Part shown: piece by piece, positions 30,471-33,970 of the stretch
Numbering within the stretch: the stretch's first letter is position 1
How the letters are laid out: every line of letters begins with the position of its first letter
From: a virus
DNA length: 33,970 nt
IMG/VR virus record: IMGVR_UViG_3300037337_000084
Location: 1-33,970 of that record
Direction: 5' to 3' (one strand)
Translations under genes and position numbers: made by a program
The notes under the pieces: generated by a model
What the model saw: the letters and a program-made list of their open reading frames with translations, nothing else
Told to the model about the DNA's origin: nothing
Databases searched by the model: none

Positions 30471-31523
30471 TTAGTAAATGCCATGTTCGGTCGGTGCGTA
30501 GTACTCCCTACTTTCGTCCCATCTTCCACTCATACAGCATTTTATCCACTCGTCGATAAAGTAGTTGATTGACCACAGCGCATTACTTTTTTGCGCTCTA
30601 GTGATCTCTACCACAGAAACATCCATTTCCATGTCGATCGCTATAATATAGGATTGTGCATCAAATGCTTCCTCTATGCTAATTCCAGTTTCAGCGGCCA
30701 AACCCAGCGCATAGTGTGATTGTTGGGAGGCCATGCCTCCGTAATCAATTGAAGACTTAACTTTTCTAGGACTGCTATCCCTCCCCATTTGTTTGAGGTC
30801 GAGCGTCATTTGAGCGTTTTGAATTGCCTCCCCATCCACTACGCCCCTAAATCTAACACCACGATGCTCCCATTTCAAAAAACGCTCAAACGTTCCTCCG
30901 GTGTTCTGTACCGTCTCTATTAGTTCCCTTGCGGGACGGGTAAGCAAAACGGCTTTGGATAGCTCACGCGCCTTGTCTGCTGTGGAGGCAGCGACTACGC
31001 GCACGTTGTCAGGCATATTTTTAAGAAACTCTGACAATCGGTGTCCATCCTTGAACACCGATTCAATCTTGTCTTGTGGAGCTTTCGCTAAATCACCGTT
31101 TTTCACATAGTAGTTTCCGGTGTAGCCCGAAAGGCCCCAAGCTTCATCTGGGTCATAACCCGCTGCCAAAGCGCATATTAGTGACCTTTCTTGTACGCTT
31201 TTGGGGAGCGGGAACGATAAGTCATAATACCTTCCCTCGTAAGATTCAGGCTCTAATGTCAAGCAATGAAATAAGGTGCCTGTCAACATTGCGGCCGTCT
31301 CAGTTCTTTGCTTTAGCTTGTAACGCTCATACCTTCGCGGACTAACAGAAAACTGCTCTAGCGAGCTATGTGACAACATCCCTTTCATGGTGCCGTTTTC
31401 CCATCGCAGAAGTTCGCGCCGGGTTTCAATATCATCTTGGTTGTCAAGATCCTCCTCCTCTGGAAGTTCTATGTTGAGACACTTGAGATATTTATCAAGT
31501 AGTAGCTTTTTTGTCACTTCCAT
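30471..31523 (-). CDS. RecE-like 5'-3' exonuclease, PD-(D/E)XK
   Basis: 350 residues from ATG at 31523. The family markers are GTLFHCLTLEP (82-92, conserved His 86), GVVDGE (227-232, D230) and LDLKQMG (241-247, D242 and K244), then a Gln/Tyr-rich SQQSHYALGLA (helix with conserved Gln and Tyr). This is the RecE/RecB-like exonuclease set. It overlaps the upstream RecT gene by 10 bases. Function: degrades one strand of DNA ends to give 3' overhangs that the RecT-like protein anneals, for phage recombination and genome concatemer formation. The N-terminal 45 residues are acidic. Confidence 0.88.
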   Translation of the reverse strand: MEVTKKLLLDKYLKCLNIELPEEEDLDNQDDIETRRELLRWENGTMKGMLSHSSLEQFSVSPRRYERYKLKQRTETAAMLTGTLFHCLTLEPESYEGRYYDLSFPLPKSVQERSLICALAAGYDPDEAWGLSGYTGNYYVKNGDLAKAPQDKIESVFKDGHRLSEFLKNMPDNVRVVAASTADKARELSKAVLLTRPARELIETVQNTGGTFERFLKWEHRGVRFRGVVDGEAIQNAQMTLDLKQMGRDSSPRKVKSSIDYGGMASQQSHYALGLAAETGISIEEAFDAQSYIIAIDMEMDVSVVEITRAQKSNALWSINYFIDEWIKCCMSGRWDESREYYAPTEHGIY

Positions 31524-32440
31524 AACTCCACCGTTTTAACGTCAGATGGATCAAGCTGGCCTAATTCGTTTTTCGCTTGTTTAAAAAGCTCAATTATGTC
31601 TTCATCATAATCAATCTCTTTCTCATTCTTACGATACAAGTAGTTGAGGCTTTGTAACCTTGTTACCGCTGCCACATCTTCTTTTTCCATTATGGCAATG
31701 ATTGCTATCTTCCAATCACCTAAAAATAAGTCATCATCGTCTTCTTGCTTCGTTACCTCTTCGTAAACTTTAGAAGGGTTGGAGGAAGCTTTTGCTGGGT
31801 TACCCATTGGAGTTCTTAACCCTTTAGGTGCTTTGGACTCTGTCAGCGGCAAAGCAGTTTCGTCCAAATAGCTTGTTACCTCCTCTTCAATCATAAGCCC
31901 TTCCGTCTGTTCGGGGAAAGCCATACGAAGCGCATGGCTTTCAGCCACTTTGTCTATCATCGTAAATGGTGCGCTTGCCCATTTCGATTTGCCGCTGTCA
32001 TACTCAGAAAAGACTACCGTTTTTGTAAAAGAGACCAGAAGTCCTTTTACTATTTTTTTAACGGTCTTGGTAGCGGTCAGGGGTAAGCGGCTCGCTTTTT
32101 TTAATTGAGCCGCTGACAGATAGCGTCCGTCACTTTGCAGGTCGTAAAGACAATCATCCGTACCAGCATGTGTACCGGATGAACAGGCTCTTTTCCTGTA
32201 CCCATCTATCCCTATTATAGTTACGTAAGTACTGCCCCACGTTTTTGTATCACGGTCAAATTTGGGGTAGGCAACCAAATGTAGTTGCTTCGTGAACGGA
32301 TCCAAATCGTGGCGACGTGCCACCTCAAGGTACACCGCTATTTGCGCCGATGGTGTTCCTTGAGGAATTATGCCCGCGTCTACCAGTATTTGGATTGTCT
32401 CCTCGGAGTAGCTGGTTTGTTGTTGTTGTAGCTCGTTCAT
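31514..32440 (-). CDS. recT: RecT/Bet-family single-strand annealing recombinase
   Basis: 308 residues from ATG at 32440, the base after which lies the preceding stop. The N-terminal about 190 residues match the Bet/RecT annealing fold: SAQIAVYLEVARRHDLDPF (28-46), KQLHLVAYPK (50-59), TIIGIDGYRKRA (74-85), and DKVAESHALRMAFPEQTEGLM (given as one helix in parts). The C-terminal about 110 residues are acidic and low-complexity, then helical, and likely contact the exonuclease or SSB. Paired with the RecE-like exonuclease as a Red/RecET-type module. First longer gene of the early transcript behind promoter repeat R2. Confidence 0.93.
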   Translation of the reverse strand: MNELQQQQTSYSEETIQILVDAGIIPQGTPSAQIAVYLEVARRHDLDPFTKQLHLVAYPKFDRDTKTWGSTYVTIIGIDGYRKRACSSGTHAGTDDCLYDLQSDGRYLSAAQLKKASRLPLTATKTVKKIVKGLLVSFTKTVVFSEYDSGKSKWASAPFTMIDKVAESHALRMAFPEQTEGLMIEEEVTSYLDETALPLTESKAPKGLRTPMGNPAKASSNPSKVYEEVTKQEDDDDLFLGDWKIAIIAIMEKEDVAAVTRLQSLNYLYRKNEKEIDYDEDIIELFKQAKNELGQLDPSDVKTVELWK

Positions 32441-32757
32441 TATTTATCAAATTTGCTTTCAAATTGACTTTGATCAATAGCCCTATCAAATTCGTCGTGT
32501 GCAGCCCTCAAGGTCAGCATACGCTCGAAAAATGTTTCCATCCCTAAAGCCAAAGCTAAGTTCAGGGCGTCGTTGCGGTCCACGTTATCCCGGTCCGGGT
32601 TACCGTGACGGGTAACGTTTTCCAGTTTAACCCATTCGTGGAGCGCGTCTGCGTAGCTTGGGATGAGTAGGCGTACCCCTACCTGCACCCGTGTTTCTTT
32701 TTTGGTCTCTTCAAGAGACATTATCCAAAGTCTTTTGGCCTCGTATTTAATATTCAT
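32440..32757 (-). CDS. Unknown early protein
   Basis: 105 residues from ATG at 32757, with a second Met at 32721 (MSLEETKK) as an alternative. Mixed, with an Asp/Asn/Arg-rich RHGNPDRDNVDRNDALNLAL segment near the middle and an acidic helical end. No motif recognised. It is the first gene after promoter repeat R2, behind a leader hairpin, and touches recT by one base. Could be an accessory to recombination. Confidence 0.6.
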   Translation of the reverse strand: MNIKYEAKRLWIMSLEETKKETRVQVGVRLLIPSYADALHEWVKLENVTRHGNPDRDNVDRNDALNLALALGMETFFERMLTLRAAHDEFDRAIDQSQFESKFDK

Positions 32758-32772
32758 AATTCAGTTCGTTTT

Positions 32773-32800
32773 GGCTGCAAAGCGGATTTGCTTTGCAGCC
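32773..32800 (-). promoter_or_regulatory. Leader hairpin in the recT operon 5' UTR
   Basis: GGCTGCAAAGC (32800-32790 on the minus strand) pairs perfectly with GCTTTGCAGCC (32783-32773), 11 pairs with a loop AAATCC. It lies between the −7-like box of R2 and the ATG at 32757, without a T tract, so it is not a normal terminator. It could control start access, bind a protein or stabilise the mRNA 5' end. Confidence 0.6.
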
Positions 32801-32808
32801 AGTTAGAA

Positions 32809-32866
32809 GATACGTAAAGGTACGGAAGGTTACCTATACCTAGTTAGTGTTCTGTACTTTATTTTT
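32809..32866 (-). promoter_or_regulatory. Promoter-like repeat R2
   Basis: On the minus strand AAAATAAAGT, then AACACTAACTAGGTATAGGT, then ACC, then GTACCTTTACGTATC. It is very close to R1 at 33880: only the two spacers of about 4 bases and single positions differ. TACCTTTAC (32822-32814) resembles the Bacteroidota −7 box TAnnTTTG; a −33 TTTG is not evident, so another factor may recognise the central CTAACTAGGTATAGG. It lies behind the 231-residue gene and before a leader hairpin. Confidence 0.6.
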
Positions 32867-33554
32867 CGCTTCTAAGATCATCACCATATTCCGTCGCTAT
32901 GTATTTAAGTTCCATAATTGACGTTTTAGGATCTGCCCAAACCAGCTTAATTGCTTTGCTTTCGCTGCATCCACGATCGAAAACTAAGTTGCTTACACGC
33001 TCATCAACGTTGTACACCCATGGCAGGGCAAACTCATCACACTTTTCTGTCAACTTTCTTAATACATCGTACTCAGTCACTTTGAGTTGACTTTTGATGT
33101 GTCTGTCTACTATTGGGTCGAATATCGGGGTAACGTCAACTCTATCCACTTGTAGAGTTTTGCCTTCCTCTAGCATGACCCAGACGTTTCCGTCTGCGTC
33201 TGCTTGTGTCAGCATTATGGCAGCTAACGTTGCGTTCTTTACCAGACAATTATTGCTAGTCACATATTTTACCCAGATTGCATTACCGGGTACGGCAGGT
33301 AAATCTTTTGCCCACCAGCTTTCCCAAGACAATACGGTACCTGCATTGGACCCAGGCTCTTCGCCGTAGACGTTAAACCGTAACTTGAAGCTTTCGCCTT
33401 TTTCGCCTTTTGGGTTGAAAGAAACGTTGTAGTAGGTGAGGTTGTAGTCTTCGGTTATTGTCCCTTCACCGTGTAAAATGTGGTAGACCTTTCGGCCGAT
33501 GTCTCGCTTGATTGGTAAGTAAAACATTATCGTCTTTTGGTTCATATTACTCAT
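32859..33554 (-). CDS. Unknown early protein
   Basis: 231 residues from ATG at 33554 (MSNMNQ). The N-terminus (GRKVYHILHGEGTITEDYNL) looks like a small beta-barrel domain common in phage unknown proteins. The middle is beta-rich (KLRFNVYGEEPG, WVKYVTSNNC), and the C-terminal 60 residues are helical, ending in DDLRSEK. No catalytic motif was seen. It lies 38 bases after the 84-residue gene in the same early transcript. Its stop lies within promoter repeat R2. Confidence 0.62.
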   Translation of the reverse strand: MSNMNQKTIMFYLPIKRDIGRKVYHILHGEGTITEDYNLTYYNVSFNPKGEKGESFKLRFNVYGEEPGSNAGTVLSWESWWAKDLPAVPGNAIWVKYVTSNNCLVKNATLAAIMLTQADADGNVWVMLEEGKTLQVDRVDVTPIFDPIVDRHIKSQLKVTEYDVLRKLTEKCDEFALPWVYNVDERVSNLVFDRGCSESKAIKLVWADPKTSIMELKYIATEYGDDLRSEK

Positions 33555-33592
33555 AATTCAATTTTTTTTGCTTTTGTAAATTCAGATTCAGT

Positions 33593-33847
33593 TTAATCTA
33601 GTTGGTATTTTTCATAGTCCATTTCGGGCTTTTCAGCCATGAAACCTAGAAAGAGTTCGGTACTCAGCCCGTAAGGGCCAAGCATTTCGTTTATAACTCC
33701 TGCTTTGAGCAACATTTGTTGCGTCAAAAAAACGGTGTTTGTCATAACTCCATCAAAAGTGACCCGCCGGACTTGGAAGTCCATTTTGTCTCCCTCCGGG
33801 AGAAGCAGGGAAAACTTTTGTCCAACGTACATTTTATCTATGTTCAT
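33593..33847 (-). CDS. Small unknown early protein
   Basis: 84 residues from ATG at 33847, the first gene behind promoter repeat R1. Starts MNIDKMYVGQKFSLLLPEG, beta-like, then a hydrophobic helical end (INEMLGPYGLSTELFLGF) and acidic tail. It shares its early position with proteins that often act first in takeover, but no family was recognised. Leader of about 30 bases, A-rich, with no clear Shine-Dalgarno site. Confidence 0.6.
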   Translation of the reverse strand: MNIDKMYVGQKFSLLLPEGDKMDFQVRRVTFDGVMTNTVFLTQQMLLKAGVINEMLGPYGLSTELFLGFMAEKPEMDYEKYQLD

Positions 33848-33879
33848 TTGTCTTGTATTTTTTTACCGTACTTATTAAC

Positions 33880-33937
33880 GATACGTAAAGATACTACCGG
33901 TAACCTATACCTAGTTAGTGTTACACACTTTATTTTA
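33880..33937 (-). promoter_or_regulatory. Promoter-like repeat R1
   Basis: On the minus strand AAAATAAAGT, then AACACTAACTAGGTATAGGT, then ACC, then GTATCTTTACGTATC. TATCTTTAC (33893-33885) is the −7-like box. The shared central block CTAACTAGGTATAGG with R2 marks either an activator or sigma-factor site. It would start the early transcript about 30 bases before ATG 33847. Confidence 0.6.
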
Positions 33938-33947
33938 CTTTTTAGAC

Positions 33948-33961
33948 AAAAAAAACTCCGG
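33948..33961 (-). terminator. 3' end of a possible terminator at the right edge
   Basis: On the minus strand CCGGAG (33961-33956) is followed by eight Ts (33955-33948). This looks like the descending arm and T tract of an intrinsic terminator whose other arm would lie outside the window or in 33962-33970, where no complement is visible. It would separate an unseen upstream gene from promoter R1. Confidence 0.3.
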
Positions 33962-33970
33962 CTACTTACG

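Noticed and set aside
30204-30572. Plus-strand frame of 122 codons over the sparse 30.2-30.5 kb stretch
   Set aside because: All other genes run on the minus strand, it overlaps the end of the exonuclease gene antisense, and the protein shows no recognisable features.
1-33970. Lysogeny genes or attachment sites
   Set aside because: No integrase, excisionase or repressor was recognised, and no att-like repeat flanked by tRNA was seen; lysogeny can be neither shown nor excluded from this window.

Overview
The window looks like most of the genome, or a large part, of a tailed double-stranded DNA phage (or prophage) of the Bacteroidota. Long-tail type is suggested by a 1230-residue tape measure protein. 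The host assignment rests on several signs: exported proteins with short signal peptides ending in Ala-Gln, as is common in Bacteroidota; intergenic promoter-like boxes of the form TAnnTTTA, close to the Bacteroidota -7 consensus TAnnTTTG; A-rich sequence in place of clear Shine-Dalgarno sites; and tail-fibre motifs of the AIKxLP kind. No integrase, tRNA, CRISPR array, insertion sequence or rRNA was seen. Every supported gene is on the minus strand, so the map reads right to left, and most neighbours overlap by 1 to 8 bases (ATGA, TAATG, TGATG).

Early side (33970 down to about 24480): two small unknown proteins, then a RecT/RecE-like recombination pair, several small unknown proteins, a replication initiator with origin-like repeats inside its gene, a DnaB helicase, a short unknown, a membrane-anchored T5orf172/GIY-YIG-like protein, a VRR-NUC nuclease and a 24-residue membrane peptide. 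Three related promoter-like repeats (near 33.9, 32.8 and 29.4 kb) drive this side. Intrinsic terminators follow dnaB and the membrane peptide.

Middle (24461 to 21187): a tightly coupled four-gene cassette, ParB-like / SAM methyltransferase / PAPS-reductase-like (IbrA type) / ParB-like (IbrB type). It lies directly before the terminase genes and is the best candidate here for an undescribed nucleic-acid modification or regulatory system.

Late side (21162 to 1): small and large terminase, an unknown protein, a probable tail assembly chaperone with a -1 frameshift site, two tail/neck completion proteins, tape measure, two large tail-tip proteins, two small proteins (one with helix-turn-helix), an S49 protease with a coiled-coil scaffold-like tail, the major capsid protein, a probable tail-tube-like protein with a second -1 frameshift site, and five appendage proteins. 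The last of these runs off the left edge. Head genes come after tail genes, and no portal was recognised.

The most notable observations are the two frameshift sites, each a slippery heptamer followed by a 6-base spacer and a stem. One gives an unlisted 51-residue extension of the gene after the capsid protein. Others are the modification-like cassette, export signals on four consecutive appendage proteins, iteron-like repeats beside an AT-rich tract in the replication gene, and a family of phage promoters.
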